From NCBI GenBank assembly GCA_030429545.1, contig JAUIFF010000025.1, positions 1 to 48,684 of the forward strand: a stretch of DNA of 48,684 nucleotides, written 5' to 3'. This document shows positions 1 to 7,513 of the stretch, in pieces. The DNA is from Polyangia bacterium (GTDB lineage Bacteria > Myxococcota_A > Polyangia > Nannocystales > Nannocystaceae). The notes beneath the pieces are model-generated. The model searched no databases, was not told where the DNA came from, and saw nothing but the letters and a program-made list of their open reading frames with translations. The translations under genes were made by a program, and so were the position numbers. Each line of letters starts with the position of its first letter. Position 1 is the first letter of the stretch.

Positions 1-485
1 GCGAACTCGTGGAACACCACGTTGGCCCCGTCCTTGGCGTCTCGCGCCCCCCGGAGCACGCTATCCCACGCTAGGATCACAGGCCCTCCCTGCCACGCCT
101 CGCCGAGAAGCCGCGAAGACTCGGCGACCGGGAGGGTGGCGATCTCGAAAAACCCAAGCGGGCGCCTCGGCTTCTTGATGGTACTCGGGTAGACGATGAT
201 GCTCTCCACCCCCGCGTAAAACGAGTGCTCGAGCGACAGGATCAGCAGGCATGCATCCGCGGCAATCGTCGCCTGAATCTCCGGTGTGATTTCGAGGCCG
301 CCACCGCCCTCCCACCGCTTCTCGGCAATGAAGACCTGAACTAGCTCGCGCAGGTGGTGACGCTCCTCATCGGAAAGCCACCACCAGTGCGCAACATGGT
401 CCTCGATGGCCACCTGCCAGGCCGGGTCAAACGGGCGTGAGAGGATCGCCTGCCGGCGATGGTTGCGTAGCCACGAGAAGAGCAC
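1..485 (-). CDS. mtfA: MtfA-like zinc peptidase (M90), 3' end cut by window
   Basis: Reading the minus strand from a GTG at 485 gives an open frame to the window edge. It starts VLFSWLRNHRRQAILSRPF and runs through a block with LRELVQVFIAEKRWEG, ITPEIQATIAADACLL and a VIVYPSTIKK-like segment. The last residues are HEF, the first half of the HEXXH zinc motif, so the rest of the catalytic centre lies outside the window. This order is that of the MtfA/M90 family, cytosolic zinc metallopeptidases known from enterobacteria for binding the Mlc repressor of glucose uptake; that role is not implied here. About 161 residues of the usual 250-270 are visible. No clear ribosome binding site precedes the GTG; a TTG five codons upstream is an alternative start. 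The gene stands alone, divergent from nothing visible, and about 175 bp from the next gene. Confidence 0.75.
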   Translation of the reverse strand, partial: MLFSWLRNHRRQAILSRPFDPAWQVAIEDHVAHWWWLSDEERHHLRELVQVFIAEKRWEGGGGLEITPEIQATIAADACLLILSLEHSFYAGVESIIVYPSTIKKPRRPLGFFEIATLPVAESSRLLGEAWQGGPVILAWDSVLRGARDAKDGANVVFHEF

Positions 486-616
486 GGGGGAGTATATCAA
501 GCGTCGCGCGAAGCAGCGGGACAGTGCCCGCTAGCCCTCACGATGATCGAGCGCGAGCAAAAGCCCAAGCCTCCGGCCACGAAGCTTCCCACGAAAGCTC
601 AGAACTCACATCACCC

Positions 617-646
617 AAAAGCACCCGCCCGAGCACACCCGGGCGG
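617..646 (-). terminator. Rho-independent terminator of the 661-1512 gene
   Basis: On the minus strand a perfect 7-bp GC stem (CCGCCCG at 625-631 against CGGGCGG at 640-646, 8-base loop) is followed four bases later by TTTT. It lies 15 bp beyond the stop codon of the minus-strand gene ending at 661. Confidence 0.6.
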
Positions 647-660
647 ACCCCACCGTTACC

Positions 661-1512
661 CTACCGCCTAACCAACCCAGCCGCCGCATGCTCCTCGAGA
701 CTCGTCAGATACATCTCCAAGGCCGCCCGGAACAACGCCATCCGCGACTTCATCCCATGCCGCACACGCACATCGTCGAGCGCATCCACCAGCTCCACTT
801 GCATACGCAACGGCAGCACCTTCAGCGGCCCGGCCGAGGCCTGAGTCTGCCGCGGCCCGACTGCCACCTTCCCCTGCTGCGCCTGCTGAATTTTCCAGAC
901 CAAGTAGCGCTTGTTTGAACTCTTCGTCGGTCGCCCCACAACCTGCACATACATCTTCCTCAGGCTCGTTACCGTCAGCTCGCGCAGTTGCTTACGCGAC
1001 AATTTCGTGCCGGTCTTTGCTGCCTCTGTCTGTGCGCTATCCCCGTCCTTTTCCGCGACGGCATCCTCGACCACAACTGCCCCGCCCGAGGCCTTCGCCG
1101 TAGCCTGCGGCCTCTCAGCCACGGTACTTCCCGGCCGCACAGGAGCTTTCAGGCGCTTCTTCGGAGCCTTGGGTCGTTCGACCGCCGCCGCCTCGTCAGT
1201 CGCGCTCTCATTCGGTTGCTCGTCGACTTTCGAAACGGCCTCGGCACCGTCAGCCGACTTTTCATGCGGTCGCTCGTCGCTTGCCACCGCTACCTGGGCG
1301 CCCTGGTCCGCGGCTCCCTCCCGAACCTCGGGAGCCTTCGCCGGAGCCTGCTCCTCAAGAGCCTCCCGAATCGATCGCATCAGGAACTTCCGGTTCGGGG
1401 CCCGAGTCGCCCGACCAAGCACCTCCGCGTACTTCGCTTGCAGTTCCGGCAGCCGAAGCTCCGCCAGCTCAGCCATCACCTTCTCAACTTCAGGGTTCAC
1501 ATTCGTCGTCAT
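661..1512 (-). CDS. Two-repeat DUF2924-like protein with RHH-like tail
   Basis: 283 residues from the ATG at 1512, which has AAAGGA about 9 bases upstream; the open frame extends further back to 1689 but without a better start. Two copies of one motif are visible: LPELQAKYAEVLGRATRAPN near residue 20 and SLRKMYVQVVGRPTKSSNKR near residue 180, each followed by a basic helix. The form (L..Y..V.GR.T...N..L...I) resembles the DUF2924/SAP-like motif found in phage and chromosome-associated proteins. Between them is a long low-complexity Ala/Glu/Lys/Pro linker. The last 55 residues (LPLRMQVELVDALDDV, then MALFRAALEMYL) look like a ribbon-helix-helix unit. A nucleoid- or DNA-binding role is inferred from composition and motif only. 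A terminator follows it. Confidence 0.55.
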   Translation of the reverse strand: MTTNVNPEVEKVMAELAELRLPELQAKYAEVLGRATRAPNRKFLMRSIREALEEQAPAKAPEVREGAADQGAQVAVASDERPHEKSADGAEAVSKVDEQPNESATDEAAAVERPKAPKKRLKAPVRPGSTVAERPQATAKASGGAVVVEDAVAEKDGDSAQTEAAKTGTKLSRKQLRELTVTSLRKMYVQVVGRPTKSSNKRYLVWKIQQAQQGKVAVGPRQTQASAGPLKVLPLRMQVELVDALDDVRVRHGMKSRMALFRAALEMYLTSLEEHAAAGLVRR

Positions 1513-1705
1513 CTCTCGATTCCTTTCACCCGCAATCGTTTGCGGCCGACGACATAAATGATTGTACTCGATGTATAAGCAAGTCGTTTCGGACATAAAT
1601 TTCTGAGCCGTCGTTTGCGCCAAAAATAACCGCCCGCAAAGGCCCCAATACTCCTGGGCCGACAGTTTCTGTCGTCGCTCTTCCAACAAACGAAATGGAT
1701 CTCAA

Positions 1706-2194
1706 ATGAAGGGAAGCGGAAAAGAAATCCTACTTTCTATTCTCGGAGACCTCTCCACGAAACAGCTCAAGCGGGAGGAGCTTCCTGATGCGACAAGCAG
1801 ACTCCGGGCGGGTCTCCTCCTTCACGGCTCAACCGCTGAAGAGAGTTTCGAATCAGCTAGTCGAGTTATCTGGGCCAGCGAAGAAAACAATGACGGAGTC
1901 CAACGACAAGGTATTGCCTTAGCCAATGGGATGACATTTATTACTGATCTGTACGACCGGGTATTTACCCACCCCGAGCTTAAAAGTTGGGTCCTCGCAG
2001 GATTTCCTGACATCGACGAGAAAGACTATGACGCGTTCGAGTGGACCCTATGGTTACTCGTGTCTATGGTCCAGATGTTTCCGCGATATATTCCAATTGA
2101 GCGGTCTGGTGCGATCGACATCGATGAGTGGGTAAAAATGATGTCACGAAAATACAAATACCACTTCCAGGACCGACAAAAGCCCAAACTATAA
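1706..2194 (+). CDS. Hypothetical protein, 162 aa
   Basis: Single-gene unit divergent from the 661-1512 gene across a 193-bp AT-richer gap that should hold both promoters. The protein is acidic and soluble-looking, has no signal peptide or membrane segment, and I do not recognise its family. Features visible are an N-terminal Lys-rich helix, a central VIWASEENNDG-type loop, and an aromatic C-terminal half with FEWTLWLLVSMVQMFPRY. The ATG at 1706 has only a weak upstream purine tract (GGATCTCAA). The size and composition would suit a small immunity or regulatory protein, but nothing in the neighbourhood supports either. Confidence 0.5.
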   Translation: MKGSGKEILLSILGDLSTKQLKREELPDATSRLRAGLLLHGSTAEESFESASRVIWASEENNDGVQRQGIALANGMTFITDLYDRVFTHPELKSWVLAGFPDIDEKDYDAFEWTLWLLVSMVQMFPRYIPIERSGAIDIDEWVKMMSRKYKYHFQDRQKPKL

Positions 2195-2308
2195 CTCTAC
2201 GCGCAAGCTGGGTCAGTTTCTGCGACCAACAATATGCGCCATCCGAGGGCCGTCCGGACATCCTCTCAACGCCGAACTCATACAAGAAGGACGGGGAACC
2301 GATTACGT

Positions 2309-2893
2309 CTAAATTTCCACACGAATAGAAGCGAACTGGCGCCGGATTATCTCAGGGTTATTGGATAGGTACGGCCAACCGTACACTTCGTGTAGGTTAG
2401 CCGACAATTGCCGGAGCTCTCCCCTCGAGATGAAGTGCTCGCCATCAAGATCTTCTTCGTCAGTAGTATCAAGCTCGAAGAACGGCGCGGAGAGAATCGA
2501 TTTGTGCAACACATTTTTCTTGTCGTTGAGGGTAATGCTCGGCTCTCGGCAGAACACTTCGACAGCATTCAGTCTTAGGAACTTCCCGATAAAGTATATC
2601 TCTCCCATTTTCTCCATTTCGAGCTCCATTGGGCTGGGGCTGGGGCGTGGCCCCGAAAGGGCGAAGACTCGTAGCCATTCGGGCCCGGTCATACGTGCCA
2701 ACAGGCGCGGGGATGACAGCAAGAAATCCATGACGTAATGCAAATCAAAGGAACGTACCTGAAAGGCAATCACCTCCGCGTCGCGATGACCGCTCAGCGC
2801 GGTCCCCATGGGTGCAAAGTACGATATCCCGCCCGGGCCATAGTCCTCGTAGTATCTCTTCGAGATCTCAACAATTTCCTGTGACTCGGTCAT
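2309..2893 (-). CDS. Hypothetical protein, 194 aa
   Basis: Read from the ATG at 2893, with AAGGAG five bases upstream; the GTG one codon earlier is less well placed. The protein starts MTESQEIVEISKRYYEDYG and contains GISYFAPMGTALSGHRDAEV, a leucine-rich middle (FDLHYVMDFLLSSPRLLARM) and an acidic stretch (ELDTTDEEDLDGEHF). It is soluble and has no signal peptide. No family recognised. It converges on the 1706-2194 gene; the 114 bp between the two stops contains no hairpin that I can see. Confidence 0.5.
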   Translation of the reverse strand: MTESQEIVEISKRYYEDYGPGGISYFAPMGTALSGHRDAEVIAFQVRSFDLHYVMDFLLSSPRLLARMTGPEWLRVFALSGPRPSPSPMELEMEKMGEIYFIGKFLRLNAVEVFCREPSITLNDKKNVLHKSILSAPFFELDTTDEEDLDGEHFISRGELRQLSANLHEVYGWPYLSNNPEIIRRQFASIRVEI

Positions 2894-2977
2894 CACAACT
2901 CCTTGTTCGTGATAGGATGGTAACAGTCCCTGTTGGCAAAATGCGGAATTTCGTCACGGCAAAGGCAGCCCCGGCAC

Positions 2978-3493
2978 CTAACCCAACACCGTACCCGCCA
3001 GCATGAGCAAGTAGGCCAAGATCAACAAACACCCCTTTACCTGTGGCATGTGGTCGACGGTGCTCCGTAGCCCCAAAGACGGCAGCACAACCGAACCAGT
3101 ACGACGACGCCCGCCCCTCCGGATTCGCCGCACACGAGCCTTGCGCTCCTTTGCCCTCCCAGCCCGCTGGCCGTTGGAAGAAACACCCTGACTTACAACT
3201 TCGAGCCTATGTCCTGTCGTGCGCAGGCTGAGCTGCGAAAGTGTGTCGATAATCTCCGCAGCGAGCTTTGTACTAATCGAGTCAACGTCGAAGTAGAGCG
3301 GCAACACGTCCTGGCTTTTCCTGCTGCCGCCCAACTCGGGGGTTGGCAGCGAGGTAGCTAGCTCATCCGCCATGTCCTCGGCCTCCGGACCCTCGTCGGG
3401 TCGGGTGGTCGCGGGCCCTTGGGCTGTGTCGGCGACAGCCCTGTAAATCCCGGTCGGTAGGTTCTCAAACAGTTCATCGTCGATCTCTTCCAT
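2978..3493 (-). CDS. Small basic protein with C-terminal membrane segment
   Basis: 171 residues if started at the ATG at 3493 (MEEIDDELFENLPTGIY); the frame extends to a TTG at 3523. The N-terminal half is acidic and Pro/Thr-rich, the middle is strongly basic (RAKERKARVRRIRRGGRRR), and the last 20 residues form one hydrophobic helix (CLLILAYLLMLAGTVL). This suggests a single-pass, C-tail-anchored inner-membrane protein with the basic stretch on the cytoplasmic face. Its EEIDDELF..LP start resembles short anti-sigma-like or regulatory membrane proteins, but I cannot assign a family. It is divergent from the recombinase-like gene at 3592 and shares an AT-rich gap with it. Confidence 0.4.
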   Translation of the reverse strand: MEEIDDELFENLPTGIYRAVADTAQGPATTRPDEGPEAEDMADELATSLPTPELGGSRKSQDVLPLYFDVDSISTKLAAEIIDTLSQLSLRTTGHRLEVVSQGVSSNGQRAGRAKERKARVRRIRRGGRRRTGSVVLPSLGLRSTVDHMPQVKGCLLILAYLLMLAGTVLG

Positions 3494-3535
3494 GCCGACG
3501 ACACTGCCATGACCGGCCAGCAAGTCCAGTCATTT

Positions 3536-3551
3536 ATATGCATAGGCATAT
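3536..3551. promoter_or_regulatory. AT-rich dyad between divergent genes
   Basis: ATATGC at 3536-3541 and GCATAT at 3546-3551 form a perfect 6-bp dyad around a 4-base spacer, inside a conspicuously AT-rich stretch between the minus gene starting at 3493 and the plus gene starting near 3592. It could be an operator or overlapping -10 elements. Its presence is one reason to prefer the internal start codons of both flanking genes. Confidence 0.35.
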
Positions 3552-3591
3552 TTATTCGAGAAACACACTGGACTTCGTTGATATCGAAGGC

Positions 3592-4101
3592 ATGGTCCTG
3601 CCGATGCCAACCACAGACCTGATCCAGCGAGTCCTCAACTACATCGACCGCCAGCAAACGACCATCCCGGAGCTCGAGGTGCTCCGCCTCGTCGCCATGA
3701 CATGCCTCCACCCACAGGCTCTCGTCGGCCTGCGGACACGCGATGTCAACTACGAGCAGCGGAGCGTCACATGCACATACAAAGGTACGACGACCGACAT
3801 GCCGATGACAAATGCGGCACTCGATGTGCTGCGCGGGCTCGAGACCGAGGGTGACTACTTCTTCGCCCGCGACGGCCAGCCTGTCACCGCCAACGAGGTC
3901 CTCGAGCACTGGGACGCGCTGTGCATCGAGGAGGGGCTCAACGGCGAAACGGAGCCTACCTTGGCAATATCAAAACTGCGGTCGGCCGCGCTGAAGCCCT
4001 ACTCCGAGACTCTCGAGCGCGAGCGCGAGGGGGAAATCCGCGAGTTCCACGACCAGATCCGCCGAGGTGAGATCAAGTTCGACTTCTCGAAGAAGGGCTA
4101 G
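3592..4101 (+). CDS. Degenerate tyrosine-recombinase-like protein
   Basis: 169 residues from the ATG at 3592 (MVLPMPTTDLIQRVLNYID); the frame is open from 3538, but that would run through an AT-rich dyad. The middle has the layout of the catalytic domain of phage integrases: LRLVAMTCLHPQALVGLRTR, then a beta pair with VNYEQRSVTCTYKG, PMTNAALDVLRGL, and YFFARDGQPVTANEV. The first catalytic Arg position (normally TGLR) is occupied by CLHP, the HxxR box is reduced to AISKLRSAALK, and no convincing catalytic Tyr follows. I infer a catalytically dead integrase-fold protein, perhaps DNA-binding. At 169 residues it is about half the usual integrase length and has no arm-binding domain. A strong terminator follows. 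Confidence 0.35.
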   Translation: MVLPMPTTDLIQRVLNYIDRQQTTIPELEVLRLVAMTCLHPQALVGLRTRDVNYEQRSVTCTYKGTTTDMPMTNAALDVLRGLETEGDYFFARDGQPVTANEVLEHWDALCIEEGLNGETEPTLAISKLRSAALKPYSETLEREREGEIREFHDQIRRGEIKFDFSKKG

Positions 4102-4121
4102 CCCATGCAGGACAAATCGTC

Positions 4122-4148
4122 GGCCTCTCATGGGGCCTTCGGTTTTTT
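4122..4148 (+). terminator. Rho-independent terminator
   Basis: GGCCTC (4122-4127) pairs with GGGGCC (4132-4137) around a TCAT loop, one G-U pair, followed by TTCGG and six Ts (4143-4148). It lies 20 bp after the stop of the recombinase-like gene. Confidence 0.65.
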
Positions 4149-4178
4149 GTCAGTTGTTTCAGGAGTCATGCTCTCCGC

Positions 4179-5219
4179 TTGTCATCCAAACCGAAAGTCG
4201 GCAAATTCATCTCCTTGACGATCAAACCGCGCCCGAACCTTTTTCGTCACGCAACTTCGGAGTTGTCGCAAGATGCCTTCTTGTGTTGGCTCCTCGAGTG
4301 GGCGGACAGCGGCTGTGAGCCTCTCGACTCTAAGCTGCATCGAGTCGCTCGGTGTTTTCTTGAGTCGTTGCTCAAAGCAGCGAGCCCCAACGCCCGACTC
4401 ACTCCTGGCGCTCGAGTTCTTGTCCACAGACAATTCAAACGCGCAGATGTGGTTGCCGAGATCGGAGACGACCTTGTTCTTGTCATCGAAGACAAAGTCC
4501 ACACAGGAAACCATTCTGACCAACTCCGCCGATACCGCGAAGCACTTGAAAAACACTTCGATGGGCGACAGCTTGTCTGCGTATACCTAAAAACCGGTGA
4601 TCAAGATTCGTACTCCGCAGTAAGATCTAAAGACTGGGCCGTGTTTCGACGTGCCGACATGCTCGATATTTTTCGAGGTAACAAGGACGTCTCTCACGAC
4701 GTCTTCCGAGACTTCGTCGCGTACCTCGAACACCTCGAAGCCATGACTGATCGATATCGAAACGTGCCACCATCCGAGTGGGGACGATGCGACAGTGCCT
4801 ACAAAGGTTTGTTTCTGGCACTTCAGCGCACGCTGAAAACAGGTGCGTGGAAAACCGTTCCCAACCCAAATGGTGGATTCATCGGCTTTTGGTGGGGGTC
4901 GCATAAAGTCGACGGCGGCCACCTCTACCTGCAACTGGAAGAGGATTCCTTCGTCGTCAAAATCGCAGTCAACGACCGATCACGTCGGTCACAACTGAGG
5001 GAACTTTGGTGGCCGCGGCTTGACAATAACCTCGATAACTTCAAAAAACCCAAGCGCCTTGGACACGGAAAGACCATGACGCTTGCGACCTTTAATGGGG
5101 ATTACCGAGTTCTTGGCAAGGATGGACTCCTCGACCTCAATGAGACGACTAGGCGACTTGAGAACTACACTGCGAAATTGAGCGAGTTGATAAGTGCTCA
5201 GGAAAAGCTAGGCGAGTAG
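4179..5219 (+). CDS. PD-(D/E)XK nuclease-superfamily protein (PDDEXK_4-like)
   Basis: 346 residues from a TTG at 4179; AGGAG lies 13 bases upstream, so the start is uncertain. The N-terminus has the signature of the PDDEXK_4 group: PNLFRHATSELSQDAFLCWL then LLEWAD. The core motif is visible at about residues 90-112: a beta strand carrying D (RADVVAEIGDD), then VLVIEDKVHTG with the E-x-K pair, then DQLRRYREAL. These match the metal-binding D, E and K of the fold. The C-terminal half holds several Trp-rich beta segments (GFIGFWWGS) of unknown role. Members of this group are common in phage-defence and mobile regions, but no partner gene is present, so a defensive role would be inference. Confidence 0.65.
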   Translation: MSSKPKVGKFISLTIKPRPNLFRHATSELSQDAFLCWLLEWADSGCEPLDSKLHRVARCFLESLLKAASPNARLTPGARVLVHRQFKRADVVAEIGDDLVLVIEDKVHTGNHSDQLRRYREALEKHFDGRQLVCVYLKTGDQDSYSAVRSKDWAVFRRADMLDIFRGNKDVSHDVFRDFVAYLEHLEAMTDRYRNVPPSEWGRCDSAYKGLFLALQRTLKTGAWKTVPNPNGGFIGFWWGSHKVDGGHLYLQLEEDSFVVKIAVNDRSRRSQLRELWWPRLDNNLDNFKKPKRLGHGKTMTLATFNGDYRVLGKDGLLDLNETTRRLENYTAKLSELISAQEKLGE

Positions 5220-5277
5220 TACTCAACAGCTTCTCCGCGGCGTGCTACGGTAGCGGCAGTGTCAAGATGTAGCGACG

Positions 5278-5308
5278 CTGCGACCATGTCGCAGTTGCAG
5301 CTGAAACT
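5278..5308. promoter_or_regulatory. Two adjacent palindromes upstream of Crp/Fnr gene
   Basis: CTGCGAC (5278-5284) and GTCGCAG (5288-5294) form a perfect 7-bp dyad with a 3-base spacer. It abuts a 16-bp near-palindrome at 5293-5308 (one mismatched pair). They sit in the 319-bp gap between the nuclease-like gene and the regulator gene, about 230 bp before the regulator's start. They are candidate operator sites, possibly for autoregulation. Apart from these the gap 5220-5538 shows nothing else. Confidence 0.35.
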
Positions 5309-5538
5309 TGGCGCCTTGAAGACGTGTACCAGATACTCTCCTAAAGGCTAATCTTGTCGAGCCCGGTGTTCTCCAAGCTGACTGGATGAACATACAACTT
5401 CAAGGTACCTGTCCCAGATGCCACCACAGTGGCAGCTGCGGACCGGAGTACAACCCTGACAAACGCACGGAACGGCTGGAACCACAAGCACACCACAGGC
5501 TCTCACGGGCTCCGCCTCCTGGGCCACAGGGGAGCTCC

Positions 5539-6198
5539 GTGACGGCCTTCTACCTCGATCGCGCCCTGCTCGACGCACCCAAGCGAACCGCGCGAGCATC
5601 CGAAATCGAGATTCAGGAAATCAGTCGAGGAGCTGTCGTGTCACTTCAAGGCGATCATGTCGAAAAGGTCATCCTTGTGGTCGGAGGTCTGCTTCGACTC
5701 ACGCGGATCTCGGTCGATGGACGGGAGGTTTCGCTGGCCTACCTCATCGGCGGAGATGTCCTCACCACCGACACCGTGTGCCCTTATCAAGCTATCGCCG
5801 AGGCACAAACACTCATTGCCTTGGTCCCGTGGGATGTATTTGCCGAACTGCGAACCAAGAATCAGGCCTTCTCGGCTCGGATTGACCGTTCCCTGCGTCG
5901 CCGAGCGTCGCTGCTCGAGCAACGGGCCGAGATTGCCCACCGCTCGGCACGGGTGCGGGTCGCCAATGCCCTGCTCGAGATCTCAACCCATCTCCGCGCG
6001 CCTCCCCTCTTACCGCGAACAACAACGCATCAGGTCATTGGCACATTTGCCAGCACGATCCGCGAGGTCGTCAGCGTGGAGCTGGCCACCCTTGCTTCAC
6101 GCGGAGCCGTGGCCAAACGCAACCGGTTGATGACCTTAGATCGACAGCGTCTACGAGAATTTGTACAAGCACCTAAGCCTCGGAAGCTACGAAAATAA
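5539..6198 (+). CDS. Crp/Fnr-family transcriptional regulator
   Basis: 219 residues from the GTG at 5539, preceded by GGGGAG at a good distance. The frame is open back to 5386, but the extra 51 residues are Pro/His/Cys-rich and unlike the family. Residues about 20-110 have the cyclic-nucleotide-binding beta-barrel pattern (EIEIQEISRGAVVSLQGD, KVILVVGGLLRLTRISVDGR, VSLAYLIGGDVL). A long coupling helix follows (FSARIDRSLRRRASLLEQRA). The C-terminal winged helix shows VIGTFASTIREVVSVELATL, the usual T-x-R-E recognition helix, and then NRLMTLDRQRLREF. The ligand cannot be predicted: there is no Fnr-type cysteine cluster, and the phosphate-binding Arg-Ser pair of CRP is not evident. It is 1.3 kb upstream of the Tc toxin genes on the same strand and is the only classic regulator nearby, so control of the toxin is possible but unproven. 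Confidence 0.85.
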   Translation: MTAFYLDRALLDAPKRTARASEIEIQEISRGAVVSLQGDHVEKVILVVGGLLRLTRISVDGREVSLAYLIGGDVLTTDTVCPYQAIAEAQTLIALVPWDVFAELRTKNQAFSARIDRSLRRRASLLEQRAEIAHRSARVRVANALLEISTHLRAPPLLPRTTTHQVIGTFASTIREVVSVELATLASRGAVAKRNRLMTLDRQRLREFVQAPKPRKLRK

Positions 6199-6211
6199 AC
6201 TTGGTCGAGCC

Positions 6212-6227
6212 GGACTCCTTAGAGTCC
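6212..6227 (+). terminator. Short hairpin after regulator gene
   Basis: GGACTC (6212-6217) and GAGTCC (6222-6227) with a CTTA loop form a perfect 6-bp stem 13 bp after the stop of the regulator gene. No T-run follows, so termination here would be weak. A second dyad, GTCACC/GGTGAC at 6267-6289, lies just beyond in the gap before the next gene. Confidence 0.3.
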
Positions 6228-6415
6228 ATGCATAAACATATTAAAGTAGCTACGTTCTCAACGCTCGTCACCACGCACGACCAGGTGACAACCTCGGGCG
6301 ACTGCAACCGCACATGCTCGAGCCCGCAAACAAACATCCGCGCACAACTGCAACTCGACACTTCGCGCCATGCTCGAAACGGACTATCCGAGGCGAGTGC
6401 TACGATCCCGAAGCT

Positions 6416-7186
6416 ATGCCCCTTTACCTCGCCCGCGGCCCATCCTCCTTCGCGTATCTCATCCGTGCCCGCGACCGTGACCACGTCAACTACATCATCG
6501 ATGCCATGGATGACCCGGGCCTGTTCGAAGTCGAGGTCTACGATGGCCCGCTGAACCTCATGCTCACCCTACCAGTCACACTTGCCGGCGACCCAGACTT
6601 CTCCGAGGCCAAACCTGACCTCAAGGTCCAGTACACCGGTCCGACCGACTACGATCAACTCACGACGTTGCCCACAGTAGACTCCCTTGCGGAGTTCGAG
6701 GACGAGTGGAACCACCTCCGCCGTTGTGCCTTCCCGCAGTTCGCCGCGGCAATCGACGATTTCGACACCGCAAACGCCAGCACCGACTCGTCGGCCGAGG
6801 TCCCGCGCGAGGACCTCGAAGCCGCCATCGCCCGCGACGTCATCGAGCAGGGCCGTCACGCCCTCTACACCCACCTTCCCACCGACGACGAGGATGAAAC
6901 CCAAACTCAGCTCGGCGTGTCCGTCCCCGTGGAATCTCTACTCGCAGGAGGTCGGACCCACATGAGGTGGTTCAACTCCGACTGGGGTGACGACCCTGCC
7001 GAACCCAACTCCGCCGAGCAGTTCCAAAAACAACTTGATCGTGCAATCAATCGCTTTGGCGAAGTCAACCTCTCCTTCACCGCCAACGGTCGCCGCTGGG
7101 TCATTGGTCGCCCAGCCATCGCCGAGGGTGCCACCCTCCCCGAGGCGATTGCCAACGCCCAAAAGCTGGACTCGATGAAGCATTGA
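6416..7186 (+). CDS. Hypothetical protein, 256 aa
   Basis: The ATG at 6416 (MPLYLARGPSSFAYLIRARD) is chosen because the 34 residues upstream in the open frame are low-complexity. Residues 1-50 look like a compact alpha/beta unit (HVNYIIDAMDDPGLFEVEVY). An acidic middle follows (AAIDDFDTANASTDSSAEV, then THLPTDDEDETQTQ), then a C-terminal unit with GGRTHMRWFNSDWGDD and GRRWVIGRPAIAEG. No signal peptide, no membrane helix, no family recognised. It is the last gene before the toxin locus and is separated from it by 327 bp, so it is probably a separate transcription unit. Confidence 0.5.
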   Translation: MPLYLARGPSSFAYLIRARDRDHVNYIIDAMDDPGLFEVEVYDGPLNLMLTLPVTLAGDPDFSEAKPDLKVQYTGPTDYDQLTTLPTVDSLAEFEDEWNHLRRCAFPQFAAAIDDFDTANASTDSSAEVPREDLEAAIARDVIEQGRHALYTHLPTDDEDETQTQLGVSVPVESLLAGGRTHMRWFNSDWGDDPAEPNSAEQFQKQLDRAINRFGEVNLSFTANGRRWVIGRPAIAEGATLPEAIANAQKLDSMKH

Positions 7187-7299
7187 ACTCGCGTGGTGTG
7201 AACACACGAGTCCGCACCATCCAGTGCTTGTGTTCGACCGTGCAATGTTCCAACAGCGCACATCCGGCTAGTCGACTGAGCATTATCGCCTAAAAGAGG

Positions 7300-7350
7300 G
7301 CTCTCGAAAACGATTCATTGTGCATAATTATATTAATGTCTCATAAGTTT
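7300..7350 (+). promoter_or_regulatory. AT-rich probable promoter region of the toxin operon
   Basis: The gap 7187-7513 contains one sharply AT-rich stretch (about 7310-7345, with TTGTGC followed by ATAATTATATTAATG) in otherwise GC-rich DNA. It lies about 170 bp before the TcA start. No hexamer pair matches the sigma-70 consensus well, so I mark only the region. An imperfect dyad also sits at 7188-7211, directly behind the preceding gene. Confidence 0.35.
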
Positions 7351-7435
7351 TGTCGATTAAGGAACCGTCTCAAAGACAACGGAGTGGTGAGTTCCCGACT
7401 GATGGTGGTAAACTGATGCTCTCACGGATTCTAGC

Positions 7436-7469
7436 CGTGCCATCGGGCCGCTCTCGGACCGATGGCACG
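7436..7469 (+). promoter_or_regulatory. Long hairpin/dyad in the 5' leader of tcA
   Basis: An 11-bp perfect inverted repeat (7436-7446 against 7459-7469, core GTGCCATCGG) flanks 12 bases that can add a further 3 bp (CCG/CGG) around a CTCT loop. It lies 44 bp before the TcA start codon and 32 bp before its AGGAGA ribosome binding site. No T-run follows, so it is not a simple terminator. It may be a repressor operator, an mRNA-stabilising hairpin or an attenuator element. Confidence 0.45.
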
Positions 7470-7513
7470 AGTGCATATTTCATCATCGTCACCGCACGAC
7501 AGGAGAGACCCCT

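Noticed and set aside
911..1561. 216-codon plus-strand frame opposite the DUF2924-like gene
   Set aside because: Low-complexity Ala/Ser/Arg antisense of the linker; the minus-strand gene has motif repeats, a ribosome binding site and a terminator.
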